Positions 8,972-17,062 are shown, counted from the first letter of the stretch. The stretch: 64,000 nucleotides of DNA from Actinomycetospora termitidis (GCF_030286555.1 NZ_JASVWF010000001.1:930001-994000); one strand, 5' to 3'. Numbers and translations are program-made. Notes: generated by a model not told the origin, from the sequence alone.

Positions 8972-9432
8972 TCCGGCCCCCCGATGTCCTCGAGCCACGT
9001 CTCCGGCTGCTCCTTCGCGAACCGGCTCATCAGCTCGGCGCACTCCGGGTCGTCGAGCAGCGTGACCTCGACGCCGTGCTCGGCCAGCCACGCGTGTTGC
9101 CCGCCGAACGTGCGGGCCTCACCGACGACCAGCCGCGGGATGCGGAACTGGCGGATCAGGCCGGCGCAGAAGAAGCAGGGCGAGAGCGTGGTGACCATCG
9201 TCGTGCCGGCGTAGTCGGGGCGGCGGCCCGCGGCGCGGAAGGCGGCGGTCTCGCCGTGCGTGGCCGGATCGCCGTCCTGGACCCGGCGGTTCTGCCCCGA
9301 CCCGAGGAGCTCGCCGTCGGGACCGAAGAGCGCGGCGCCCACCGGGACACCGCCCTCCTCGTAGCCCGTGCGCGCCGCCGCGAGGGCGACGGCGAGCATC
9401 TCGGTCGGGGTCGGCACGGGGTGCAGCGTCAT
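8968..9432 (-). CDS. cytosine deaminase (yeast FCY1-like zinc deaminase)
   Basis: A 154-residue zinc-dependent deaminase with ligands H59 and catalytic E61 (THGETAAFRAAG), C86 and C89 (TLSPCFFCAGLI). The HGE variant, FGGQHAWLAEHGVEVTLLDD and the extreme C-terminus WLEDIGGPE closely resemble fungal-type cytosine deaminase rather than TadA or guanine deaminase, so conversion of cytosine to uracil is the best guess. It is the first gene of a coupled operon with a 2OG oxygenase and an NCS1 permease. The ATG is preceded by GAAAGG very close to it. A 6-copy repeat block occupies the upstream region. Confidence 0.85.
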   Translation of the reverse strand: MTLHPVPTPTEMLAVALAAARTGYEEGGVPVGAALFGPDGELLGSGQNRRVQDGDPATHGETAAFRAAGRRPDYAGTTMVTTLSPCFFCAGLIRQFRIPRLVVGEARTFGGQHAWLAEHGVEVTLLDDPECAELMSRFAKEQPETWLEDIGGPE

Positions 9433-9904
9433 CCTTTCGATGCTGCCGGAGGTGACGGCACCGTTAAGTGTGGAGCGCACCCCGTCGACGCCGTGTCGGC
9501 GGAGGGCCGCTCGACGTTGCGTCGCGCACACGGTTCGGGCGGGTCGCGTTCCCCGGCGCGCCCGTTGCGTCGCGCACACGGTTCGAGCAGGTCGTGTTCC
9601 TCGGCGCGCCCGTTGCGTCACGCACACGGCTCGAGCACGTCGCGTTCCCCAGCGTGCCCGTTGCGTCGCGCACACGGCCGCGTGGAACGAGGCCGAGGAA
9701 CCGAGTCCGAGGGACACGGATCTGCGGGAGCAACCTCGGTCGACCTCTGCCCGTTGCGCCGCGCACACGGCCGCGATGGGACGAGGCCGAGGAGACCGCG
9801 TCCGCGGGACACGGTTGCGCAGGAGCGATCTCGGTCCACCCCCGCCCCATTGCGTCGCGCACACGGGTCTTCTCGGTGCTACCGCATGCCGTCGGCGGGA
9901 CGCG
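9433..9904. repeat. direct-repeat block with core GTTGCGTCGCGCACACGG
   Basis: This gap between two minus-strand genes holds six copies of an 18-bp core (starts at about 9516, 9564, 9612, 9660, 9753 and 9849), one with G-to-A and one with T-to-C changes. The first four lie exactly 48 bp apart and share most of the intervening sequence (ttcgagcaggtcgcgttcc-like); the last two are spaced 93 and 96 bp, with longer units sharing ggccgaggaNaccg and gggacacgg. All spacings are multiples of three, but frames read through them give only low-complexity arginine-rich peptides, so I regard it as non-coding. The block lies in the promoter region of the cytosine deaminase operon. Confidence 0.85.
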
Positions 9905-11350
9905 CTACGTCTGCGGCGAGGGCGCGAGAGTCCGCTCGTCGGTCAGAGTCCGGGTCCGGGCCATCGCCCAGAGGACCATCGCGGCCGCGAGCACCGTCAG
10001 GACCAGCCCCGCGAGCACGGTCGCGTGCGTGAACTGCACGGCCTGCGCGGCGCTCCAAGGCGCGGTGGTGATCGAGCCGGTGAACAGCGCGGCGAGGATC
10101 GTGCCGGTGATCGCGATGCCGGTGCCGGAGGTGACCTCGGTGGCGGTGTCGGAGAGCGCTGCGCCGATGGTCGTGCGGTTCGCCGGGAGGCCCTGCAGGA
10201 CGTTCACCATCGCGACGACGCCCGCGACCCGCAGTCCGGCGGCCACCAGCGCCAGGGCCGCCGCGACCGCGACGTACCCGGACGGGCCGAAGGCGGTGAA
10301 GACGGCCAGGCCGACCACGATCGCGCCGGCGCCGAGCCACGCCGCCCGGTGGATGCCGACCCGCTGCACCAACGGGTTCACGAAGGGTCCGGCGGCCAGC
10401 AGCACCACGACCTGCGGGAGCATGCCGAGCGCGGCCGCGGCCGGCGCCCACCCCCACGCGAACTGCAGCTGCAGCGTGACCAGATAGCCCAGTCCCGCCG
10501 TCGCCAACCCGGCGGCGGCCTTGTAGGCGAGGCCGCCGGAGACCAGCGGGCGGGCGAGCAGGGCGAGGTCGAGCAGGGGGTCGCGCGCCGTGCGCTGGCG
10601 GACGACGAAGCCCACAGCCGCGACGACGGCCGCGGCGGCCGCCGTCCACGGGAACCACGAACCGTGGCCCACCTCGACGAACAGGGTCGGGGTGACCAGC
10701 GCCAGCACGACGGTCGTCGTCCCGAGCAACGCACCGGGGACGTCGAGGGGGACACGGTGCAGGTCCTCGGGGGCGTCGGCCGCGATGCCGCGCCGGACGG
10801 CGACGATCGCGAGCGTCGCGATCGGCACGTTCACCAGGAGCAGCACCTGCCACGGCGCGACGGCGAGCACGAGGCCGCCGAGGGTGGGGCCGACGGCCAG
10901 GCCGACGAGGCCCACCGTCGAGATCAGCGTGATCGCCCGGACCCGCAGGCCCTCGTCGTCGAAGAGTCGGAACGCGAGGGCGCCCGCGCCCGGAGCGGTC
11001 ATCGCGGCCGCGGCGCCCATGGCCGCCCGCACGGCGACCAGCTGCTCCGCCGTGGCGACGAAGGCCGTCGCCAGGCTCGCGAGGCCCAGCAGCACGAGGC
11101 CGACGACCATCATCCGCCGTCGCCCGAACCGGTCCGCCGCGGCGCCGAACACGAGCATCAGGCCGCCGAAGACGACCGAGTAGGCGCCCGTGACCCACTG
11201 CAGCGCGGTGGTCGAGGCCGCGAGCTCCCGCCCGATCGTGGGCAGGGCGACGGTGAGGACCGAGTTGTCCAGCATCTCGACGAGGAAGACCGCCGACAGA
11301 CCGGTCAGGGCGAGCCATGCGCCTCGAAGCGACTGCTGTTCGTTTCGCAC
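9905..11350 (-). CDS. MFS drug/solute exporter (DHA2-like)
   Basis: A 481-residue major facilitator with about 14 hydrophobic helices. It begins RGAWLALTGLSAVFLVEMLDNSVLTVALPTIGREL, with the acidic residue in helix 1 typical of multidrug exporters, then the loop 2-3 motif AADRFGRRRMM near 75 and VGLVGLAVGPTLGGLV near 140. It would export a drug or metabolite using the proton gradient. The GTG start lies 7 nt from a TAGAAC hexamer, suggesting a leaderless transcript. A TetR regulator is divergently transcribed 51 bp away with an inverted repeat between, the classic repressor-exporter arrangement. Confidence 0.92.
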   Translation of the reverse strand: MRNEQQSLRGAWLALTGLSAVFLVEMLDNSVLTVALPTIGRELAASTTALQWVTGAYSVVFGGLMLVFGAAADRFGRRRMMVVGLVLLGLASLATAFVATAEQLVAVRAAMGAAAAMTAPGAGALAFRLFDDEGLRVRAITLISTVGLVGLAVGPTLGGLVLAVAPWQVLLLVNVPIATLAIVAVRRGIAADAPEDLHRVPLDVPGALLGTTTVVLALVTPTLFVEVGHGSWFPWTAAAAAVVAAVGFVVRQRTARDPLLDLALLARPLVSGGLAYKAAAGLATAGLGYLVTLQLQFAWGWAPAAAALGMLPQVVVLLAAGPFVNPLVQRVGIHRAAWLGAGAIVVGLAVFTAFGPSGYVAVAAALALVAAGLRVAGVVAMVNVLQGLPANRTTIGAALSDTATEVTSGTGIAITGTILAALFTGSITTAPWSAAQAVQFTHATVLAGLVLTVLAAAMVLWAMARTRTLTDERTLAPSPQT

Positions 11351-11382
11351 GAACACTGTTCTACATGCGAACGGAGTTCGTG
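11348..11382. promoter_or_regulatory. putative TetR operator between MFS and tetR
   Basis: The divergent intergenic region contains an inverted repeat with perfect 7-bp arms, CACGAAC and GTTCGTG, separated by 21 bp. The minus-strand hexamer TAGAAC (for the exporter) lies between the arms and the plus-strand TACGCT (for tetR) just outside. A repressor bound here could silence both genes. The arm spacing is long for one TetR dimer, so two dimers or coincidence are possible. Confidence 0.5.
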
Positions 11383-11401
11383 TCCAGCTACGCTGGTCGA
11401 C

Positions 11402-12109
11402 GTGAACGCCAAGGAGCGACGTGCGGCGCGCCACGCGGGCGACGGCGCCGTGCGCACGCGGGCGCGGCCCGCGCTCTCCCCCGAGCGCCTCGTCGACACC
11501 GCCCTGGCTCTCGTCGCCGAGGAGGGCTACGAGGCGCTGACCATGCGGCGCCTGGCGACCGCGCTCGACACCGGTCCGGCCTCGCTCTACGCGCACGTGG
11601 TGAACAAGGCGGACCTCGACGAGCTGCTGATCTCGCGGTTGTGCTCGGAGGTCGTGCTGCCGACGCCCGACCCGTCGTCGTGGTCCGAGCAGGCCCGGGA
11701 CGTGTGCGCGCAGCTGCGCGAGGTCTACCTGCGCTACCCGGGCATCTCGCGGGCGGCGCTGGCCATGGCCCCGACCGCCCTGGAGATCCTGCGGGTCAAC
11801 GACGGCCTGCTCGGCGTCCTGCTCGCCGGCGGGGCCGCCCCGGTCGACGCCGCGTACGCCTGCGACGCCCTCGTGCTCTACGTGGCGGCCTACTGCCTCG
11901 AGGTGTCGGTCGCGCGTGCGCGCTCGACCTCGGACGACCTCGACTGGGTCGTCGACCGCGACGAGATGGTGCGCCGGTTCGAGGCCCTGCCGGCCGAGCG
12001 GTTCCCGTACATCACCCGGCACGCGGCCCAGCTCACCGCCGGCGAGGGGCACGACCGGTTCGACTTCACCGTCGGGCTGATGCTCGATGGGCTCGCGCCC
12101 CGCGCGTGA
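11402..12109 (+). CDS. TetR family repressor (TetR_C-like), divergent from MFS
   Basis: A 235-residue regulator. The helix-turn-helix spans about 24-70 (LSPERLVDTALALVAEEGYEAL, then DTGPASLYAHVVNKADL with the recognition helix). The C-terminal half (FEALPAERFPYITRHAAQL) resembles the tetracycline-repressor ligand domain. It probably represses the adjacent exporter and itself until a ligand binds. The GTG start is supported by TACGCT exactly 7 nt upstream, with no Shine-Dalgarno, pointing to a leaderless mRNA. Confidence 0.92.
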   Translation: MNAKERRAARHAGDGAVRTRARPALSPERLVDTALALVAEEGYEALTMRRLATALDTGPASLYAHVVNKADLDELLISRLCSEVVLPTPDPSSWSEQARDVCAQLREVYLRYPGISRAALAMAPTALEILRVNDGLLGVLLAGGAAPVDAAYACDALVLYVAAYCLEVSVARARSTSDDLDWVVDRDEMVRRFEALPAERFPYITRHAAQLTAGEGHDRFDFTVGLMLDGLAPRA

Positions 12110-12137
12110 GCAGGGGCGGGGCGGGTATCACGGAGGG

Positions 12138-12956
12138 GTGCCCGAGCTGCCCGAGGTCGAGAGCGCCCGCCAGGTCCTGGAGCTCGCCCTGGACCGCACC
12201 ATCACCGACGTCGACGACACGGACGAGTACGTGTGCCGGCCGCACAAGCCGGGTGACATCGCGAAGGCGCTCGTCGGCGGGACGCTGACCGCGGCGCACC
12301 GGCTCGGCAAGACGATGTGGTGCGAGACGGTCACCGCCGACGGGGAGCCCGGCCCGAACCTCGGCGTGCACCTCGGGATGGGCGGGCGCATCCGCATCAC
12401 CGGTCCCGGCGGTGCCCGCGACTCGGAGTACGCGGGCGGGCTGCCCGCGAGGTCGACCGAGGAGAAGCAGAAGCCGGAGTGGGACCGGGTGACGTTCTCC
12501 TTCGACGACGGCGGCACGTTCACGCTCTTCGACAAGCGTCGCCTCGGGCGGGTCCGTCTCGAGCCCGACCTCGACGCGCTCGGCCCGGACGCCGCCGAGA
12601 TCACGCGCGAGCAGTTCCGGGAGCGCGTCGGGCGGGGCACCGCGCCGATCAAGGCGCGGCTGCTGGACCAGTCGGTGCTCTCCGGCGTCGGGAACCTGCT
12701 CGCGGACGAGACGCTGTGGGAGGCGAAGCTCGACCCGCACACCCCGTCCGGGGAACTCTCGGAGGGCGCCCTGGACGACCTGCGGCGGGTCCTGCGCCGT
12801 GCGACCCGCGAGGCGATCAAGCACGGCGGCGTGCACACCGGCGAGGTCATCGAGCACCGCGTGAAGGACGGGACCTGCCCGCGCTGCGGCGCGCCGATGG
12901 AGCGAGGCACCGTCGGGAGCCGGACCACCTGGTGGTGCAGCACTGAACAGGCGTGA
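12138..12956 (+). CDS. Fpg/Nei family DNA glycosylase, incomplete zinc finger
   Basis: A 272-residue formamidopyrimidine/endonuclease VIII-type glycosylase that excises oxidised bases. After removal of the initiator it starts PELPEVES, giving the catalytic Pro2-Glu3; HLGMGGRI near 79, DKRRLGRV near 137 and KARLLDQSVLSGVGNLLADE with the helix-two-turn-helix follow. The C-terminal zinc finger has C247, C250 and C267, but the fourth ligand position is E270 (WWCSTEQA), so zinc binding may be altered. The GTG start is fixed by the need for Pro2 and by CGGAGGGG upstream. Fpg versus Nei specificity cannot be decided. Confidence 0.9.
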   Translation: MPELPEVESARQVLELALDRTITDVDDTDEYVCRPHKPGDIAKALVGGTLTAAHRLGKTMWCETVTADGEPGPNLGVHLGMGGRIRITGPGGARDSEYAGGLPARSTEEKQKPEWDRVTFSFDDGGTFTLFDKRRLGRVRLEPDLDALGPDAAEITREQFRERVGRGTAPIKARLLDQSVLSGVGNLLADETLWEAKLDPHTPSGELSEGALDDLRRVLRRATREAIKHGGVHTGEVIEHRVKDGTCPRCGAPMERGTVGSRTTWWCSTEQA

Positions 12957-12968
12957 CCGTCCGGTCAC
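12953..12968. promoter_or_regulatory. 16-bp palindrome before the acyl-CoA synthetase gene
   Basis: GTGACCGTCCGGTCAC has perfect 6-bp arms and overlaps the glycosylase stop codon. It sits about 45 bp upstream of the acyl-CoA synthetase start, with a TACGCT hexamer between. ACCG-N-CGGT palindromes of this size are typical of TetR/GntR-type operators of fatty-acid genes (established for the type, inferred here). Confidence 0.45.
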
Positions 12969-13013
12969 GATCTACGCTGGTCGGACCCTGTCGTCGGCCC
13001 GCGGAGGACCCTC

Positions 13014-14582
13014 GTGACCACCGGTCCGTTCGTGTCGAACACCCCCATGCCGGCGACGTTCACGTTCGCCGAGCTCACCCCCACCGCGTTCCTGGAACGG
13101 TCGGAGCACGCCTTCGCGGAGCGCACCGCGATCGTCGACGGGGACAGACGGTTCACCTACCTCGAGTTGGCGGACCGTTCCCGACGGCTGGCCGGGGCGC
13201 TCGGGGCGCTCGGCGTCCAGCCCGGGGACCGCGTCGCCGCCCTGGCCACCAACAGCCACGTCATGCTCGAGGCCCATCACGGTGTGCCCTTCGCCGGCGG
13301 AGTGCTCGTGCCGCTGAACACGCGCCTGTCGGCCGACGAGCTGGTGCACATCGTGGAGCACTCCGGCGCGCGGGTGCTGCTCGCGACCACCGAACTCGCG
13401 GACATGGCGCGGACCGTCGCGGGGCGCACCGGGGTGACGCTGCTGGCCGAGGGCGACGAGTACGAGGACCGGCTGGGCCGGGCGGCGCCGAGCGTGGTGC
13501 CGGTCGCCGACGAGCGCGGGCTGCTGGCCATCAACTACACCTCGGGCACGACGGGCCTGCCCAAGGGCGTGATGTACCACCACCGCGGGGCGTACCTCCA
13601 GGCGCTCGCGATGGCGTTCCACCTGCGGCTCACGCCGGCGTCGCGCTACCTGTGGACCCTGCCGATGTTCCACTGCGACGGCTGGTGCTTCCCGTGGGGC
13701 GTGACCGCGGCCGGCGGCACGCACGTCTGCCTGCGCGCGATCGACGCCGAGGACATCTGGCGGCTGCTGCGCGACGAGGGCGTCACGCACTTCTGCGCCG
13801 CGCCCACGGTCCTGACGATGATCGCGGGCGCGTCGTCGGCCGCGCCGCTGGACCAGCGGGTGACGGTGGCGACGGGCGGCGCACCGCCCTCGCCGACCCT
13901 GCTGTCGCGGATGACGCGCCTCGGGATGGACATCACTCACCTCTACGGCCTGACTGAGACGTACGGACCCGCCGTCGTGAACGACTGGCACCCGGAGTGG
14001 GACGACCTGGACGACGACGAGCGGGCCCGGCTGCAGGCGCGCCAGGGCGTCGGGAACGTGGTCGCGGCCCGGCTGCGGGTGATCACCGAGACCGGTGCGG
14101 ACGTGCCCGCGGACGGCGAGAGCATGGGGGAGCTGGTGGTCCGCGGCAACGACGTGATGCTCGGGTACTACCGCGACCTCGCCGCCACCGCCGCGGTGGA
14201 CGCCGCCGGGTGGTTCCGCACCGGCGACCTGGGCGTGGTGCACCCCGACGGCTACGTCGAGATCCGCGACCGCTCCAAGGACGTGATCATCTCCGGCGGG
14301 GAGAACATCGCGTCGGTCGAGGTGGAGCGGGTGCTCGACAGCCACCCCGCGGTCATCGAATCGGCGGTCGTGGGCGAGCCCGACGAGCGCTGGGGCGAGG
14401 TCCCGGTCGCCTACGTCTCGGCGCGCGAGGAGGTCGACCCGGACGAGCTCGTCGAGCACGTCCGCACCCACCTCGCGCGGTTCAAGGCGCCCAAGCGGAT
14501 CGTGTTCGGCGAGCTCCCGAAGACTTCGACCGGCAAGATCCAGAAGAACGTCCTGCGGGCGCAGGGCGCGCCGGCGGAGTAG
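13014..14582 (+). CDS. acyl-CoA synthetase (AMP-binding, medium/long chain)
   Basis: A 522-residue adenylate-forming ligase. Motifs: NYTSGTTGLPKGVMYHHRG near 172, LPMFHCDGWCFPWG near 215, LYGLTETYGPAVVNDWHPEWD near 315, GWFRTGDLG near 400, DRSKDVIISGGENIASVEVE and PKTSTGKIQKN with the catalytic Lys near 513. The FHCDGWCFPW and NDWHPEWD stretches are typical of the FadD family close to plant AAE and bacterial AlkK-type medium-chain synthetases. The GTG start follows GCGGAGGACC. It is monocistronic, ending at a hairpin-rich repeat region. Confidence 0.92.
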   Translation: MTTGPFVSNTPMPATFTFAELTPTAFLERSEHAFAERTAIVDGDRRFTYLELADRSRRLAGALGALGVQPGDRVAALATNSHVMLEAHHGVPFAGGVLVPLNTRLSADELVHIVEHSGARVLLATTELADMARTVAGRTGVTLLAEGDEYEDRLGRAAPSVVPVADERGLLAINYTSGTTGLPKGVMYHHRGAYLQALAMAFHLRLTPASRYLWTLPMFHCDGWCFPWGVTAAGGTHVCLRAIDAEDIWRLLRDEGVTHFCAAPTVLTMIAGASSAAPLDQRVTVATGGAPPSPTLLSRMTRLGMDITHLYGLTETYGPAVVNDWHPEWDDLDDDERARLQARQGVGNVVAARLRVITETGADVPADGESMGELVVRGNDVMLGYYRDLAATAAVDAAGWFRTGDLGVVHPDGYVEIRDRSKDVIISGGENIASVEVERVLDSHPAVIESAVVGEPDERWGEVPVAYVSAREEVDPDELVEHVRTHLARFKAPKRIVFGELPKTSTGKIQKNVLRAQGAPAE

Positions 14583-14961
14583 AGCGGGCGGCCGGGGTCG
14601 CCTTGTCGTTGGGATTCCGAACGACAAGGTGGGGCGGGTGGGGGTGTTCTCCGCGACAAGGTGCGGGTGGCCGTCTTGTCGTTGGGATTCCCAGCGACAA
14701 GGTGGGCGGCCCGGAGCTGATCGGCCCCACGGGTCGGCTTGTCGCGGGTTCTCGGCGCCGCGGAATCGCCTTGTCGTTGGGATTCCCAGCGACAAGGCGG
14801 CGCGCGAGTGGATGTTCGCCGCGACAAGGTGGGGGCGGTCAGCTTGTCGTTGTGGTTCGCCGCGACAAGCTGAACCTTGTGGGAGCGCCACCCCACCTTG
14901 TCGCGGGTTCTCCACGCCGCGGGCCCACCCTGTCGCTGTGATTCCCCGCGACAAGGCGGCA
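14583..14961. repeat. cluster of CTTGTCG/CGACAAG hairpins
   Basis: No gene fits here. Between convergent genes lie at least five inverted repeats of one family plus several half-sites. The best is CCTTGTCGTT-N9-AACGACAAGG (14601-14629, perfect 10-bp arms, loop gggattccg); near-identical copies start near 14674 and 14769; a variant AGCTTGTCG...CGACAAGCT lies near 14841-14871 and another at 14927-14956. Isolated CTTGTCGCGGGTTCTC and CCGCGACAAGG halves separate them. The repeated hairpins at a convergent junction may act as multiple terminators or protein-binding sites. Confidence 0.85.
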
Positions 14962-14995
14962 CCGACGGCGGGCCCGGTACCGGACCCGCCGTCGG
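14962..14995. terminator. hairpin terminator 3' of the DUF2188/LEA-like gene
   Basis: Perfect 11-bp arms CCGACGGCGGG and CCCGCCGTCGG enclose a 12-nt loop that is itself palindromic (CCGGTACCGG). It lies 8 bp beyond the stop of the minus-strand gene and 380 bp beyond the plus-strand ligase, so it can serve either direction. There is no U-tract, as is common in high-GC actinobacteria. The right arm contains one copy of the dispersed CCGYCGTCGGGAA motif. Confidence 0.7.
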
Positions 14996-15002
14996 GAAGG
15001 GC

Positions 15003-16016
15003 TCAGCGCGTCGCGTCCTGCAGGCGTCGGGCACCCTCGTCGGCCTTCTCGGCCGTGGTCCCCGTGGCCTGACCGACGAGGCGCAGGCCCAGGACGGCGA
15101 CCACGTTGACGAGCCGGCCCGTCACGCGCACGGGGTTCAGTGCGGCGGCGAGCTGGTCGATCGGGGCGGCGGCGGCCTCGGTGTAGGCGTGGATCGTCTG
15201 CCCGACGCGGTCGGCGGCGCTCGTGGCCTCCTCCTGGAACTGCGCCCCCTGCTGCGCGGCCCGCCGGGTGGTGTTGCGGAGCTCGTCGCTCGCGTCGCGG
15301 GCGGTGGCCTCCGCGGTCTCCGCGGTGCGCCGCGCGGCCGCACGGGCCTCGCCGGCGACCTCACGCGCGGTGCCCTCGACCTGCTCGGCCGCCTCCTCGC
15401 CGGTCGCCTTCGCGACCTGCGCGGCGTCCCTCGCGGCCGACTCGACCGACTGCCCGGCCGCCGAGGCGTCGTCGGCGATCTGGTCCGCGCCCTGCGAGAC
15501 GGTGCGGCCGACCTTCTTCGCGCCGGTCTCGGTGTGCCCGCGGACCTTCTTCGCGGTCGTCGCGACGTCGTCGCCGGCCTGCTCCGCCGCGCGGGACGCC
15601 TCGTCGGCGACGGTGCGGGCGGAGTCGGACGCCTGGTCGGCGACGGCCCCGGCACGCTGCGCGGCCTTGTCGGCGACCTCGCGGGGTGCCTCGGCACCGT
15701 TCGAGCCGGCGGAGCCCGACGACCGGCTGCCGCCCGGTCCGCTGCCGATCTCGATCGCCTCGTCGGCTGCCGCGGCGACGGTCAGTTCGGTGGTGATCTG
15801 CGCGGTGTCGCGCGCGTGCGCCGCGACCTCGCGGGTCTCGGTGATCTCGCCGGCCGAGTCGTGCACGAGCACGGCGCCGCCACCGTCGTTCGCGACGATC
15901 TCCACGGCACGGCTGATCGCCTCGGCCTGGGTCGGCGCGTGGGAGCTGGCGCGGGTGGCGGCGGGCTTGATGACGATCCAGCCGTCGTCGCTGGGTCGGA
16001 CGTGGCGGTCGGCCAT
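15003..16016 (-). CDS. DUF2188 domain plus alanine-rich LEA-like helical protein
   Basis: A 337-residue protein. Residues 1-75 form a DUF2188-type domain (HVRPSDDGWIVIKPAATRAS, then TQAEAISRAVEIVANDGGGAVLVHD). The rest, about 100-300, is almost free of aromatics and rich in Ala, Glu, Lys, Arg, Thr and Asp in 11-residue-like repeats (AADQAS, DEASRAAEQAGDDVA, RAAARRTAETAEA), like LEA or apolipoprotein amphipathic helices. A short hydrophobic stretch (VNVVAVLGLRLVG) sits near 305. A stress or surface-coating role is plausible but unproven. The ATG follows GGAGAGG. The fusion is described in the findings. Confidence 0.75.
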   Translation of the reverse strand: MADRHVRPSDDGWIVIKPAATRASSHAPTQAEAISRAVEIVANDGGGAVLVHDSAGEITETREVAAHARDTAQITTELTVAAAADEAIEIGSGPGGSRSSGSAGSNGAEAPREVADKAAQRAGAVADQASDSARTVADEASRAAEQAGDDVATTAKKVRGHTETGAKKVGRTVSQGADQIADDASAAGQSVESAARDAAQVAKATGEEAAEQVEGTAREVAGEARAAARRTAETAEATARDASDELRNTTRRAAQQGAQFQEEATSAADRVGQTIHAYTEAAAAPIDQLAAALNPVRVTGRLVNVVAVLGLRLVGQATGTTAEKADEGARRLQDATR

Positions 16017-16205
16017 GGGGAACCTCTCCGGGGGTCGTGGGTGTCGCCCGGTGGTGCCCGCTCGGGGCGACGGCCATGTGGACAGTTCGTGGCGGGAACG
16101 GGGAGCACGGCCGGCGATCCGGGACCATAAGTGCACTGAGGGACTTTTCTCCGGCGGTGACGAGGAGCACCCTGGGTATCTCGCGCAAGGGAAGGACGGT
16201 GCGCC

Positions 16206-16490
16206 ATGACGACCCACGATGCGGCGCCCGAGCAGATCATCGGTCACCGGGACGAGGCCGAGCGGGCCCGGCTCGAGGAGGCGCGGTCACTGCACCGCCG
16301 CCTGTCCGGCGAGGTCACGATCCTGGAGAACTTCGACCGGCGGCTCACCCGGCAGATCCACGAGAAGGAGCAGGAACCGGCCCGGGGCGACTACGTCCGC
16401 GAGCTCGTCCAGCGCCGCATCTCGGTGCGCTCCCGGCTCGAGGAGATGCGGTTGCGCCGGAACCGGGCCGCGGAGGCCGCCGGGCTCTAG
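16206..16490 (+). CDS. small coiled-coil protein, hypothetical
   Basis: A 94-residue charged protein (EAERARLEEARSLHRRL, EVTILENFDRRLTRQIHEKEQ, VRSRLEEMRLRRNRAAEAAG) with strong heptad character and no membrane segment. The ATG has GGGAAGGA about 10 nt upstream. It is divergent from the DUF2188/LEA-like gene (190 bp between starts) and overlaps by 4 bp, tail to tail, with the tetR gene. No family recognised. Confidence 0.65.
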   Translation: MTTHDAAPEQIIGHRDEAERARLEEARSLHRRLSGEVTILENFDRRLTRQIHEKEQEPARGDYVRELVQRRISVRSRLEEMRLRRNRAAEAAGL

Positions 16491-17062
16491 GCGCCCACGG
16501 CGGCCAGCGCCATCGACGCGAGCACGGCCCCCGCGACCTCGGGCGAGGTGTGCGCGGCGCTGCGCGGGGTGGAGTTGATCAACCCGAACGCCGCGTGGGC
16601 GGCCGTGCGGACCTGGTCGGCGTCGCGGGGCGGCCCGGTCCGGATGATCGCGTCCTCCCAGATCTCGACGTACGCGCGCTGCAGCGCGCGGACCCGCCGT
16701 CGGGAATCGTCGGGGAGGCTGGCGAGGTCGCGGTCCTGCACGGTGATCAGCTCCGGACGGGTCAGCGCGAACTCGACCTGGAAGTCCACCAGGGCGGTGA
16801 GGCGGCCGCCGGGATCGGGGTGCGCGGCGACGATCGTGCGCGCGCCGTCGAGCAGGTACTCGCTGATGCCGACCAGCATCTCCGCGAGCAGCCCCTCCTT
16901 CGACGGGAAGTGCCGGTAGATGGCGGGTCCGCTGACGCCGGCGGCCGCGCCGATGCCGTCGATCGAGGTGCCGTGGAAGCCGTGGCGCGCGAACAGCCGG
17001 GCCGCCTCGACCAGGATCTGGTCCCGACGACGGGTCGGTGCGGTTCCTGCCGTCAGCTCCAC
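16487..17062 (-). CDS. TetR family regulator of the leucine-catabolism operon
   Basis: A 191-residue repressor with an N-terminal helix-turn-helix (RRRDQILVEAARLFARHGFHGTSI, GVSGPAIYRHFPSKEGLL, residues 12-58). The C-terminal domain (TPRSAAHTSPEVAGAVLASMALA) resembles the TetR_C group near mycobacterial KstR-like regulators. It is divergent from the methylcrotonyl-CoA carboxylase operon, as Rv2506 is beside accD1-accA1-fadE19 in M. tuberculosis (known synteny), and a 45-bp nested dyad separates them. It likely represses both directions until a catabolic acyl-CoA accumulates (inference). GTG start. Confidence 0.9.
   Translation of the reverse strand: MELTAGTAPTRRRDQILVEAARLFARHGFHGTSIDGIGAAAGVSGPAIYRHFPSKEGLLAEMLVGISEYLLDGARTIVAAHPDPGGRLTALVDFQVEFALTRPELITVQDRDLASLPDDSRRRVRALQRAYVEIWEDAIIRTGPPRDADQVRTAAHAAFGLINSTPRSAAHTSPEVAGAVLASMALAAVGA

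Noticed and set aside
9464-9864. Repeat-containing protein (16-residue repeats) on either strand
   Set aside because: All frames are open because the region lacks stop-rich triplets; products are Arg/Thr-rich low complexity with no start signal, so the repeats are taken as DNA elements.
9433-9904. Possible CRISPR array in the repeat block
   Set aside because: The intervals between cores are themselves repeated and of varying length (30, then 75-78 bp), not unique spacers, and no cas gene is present.
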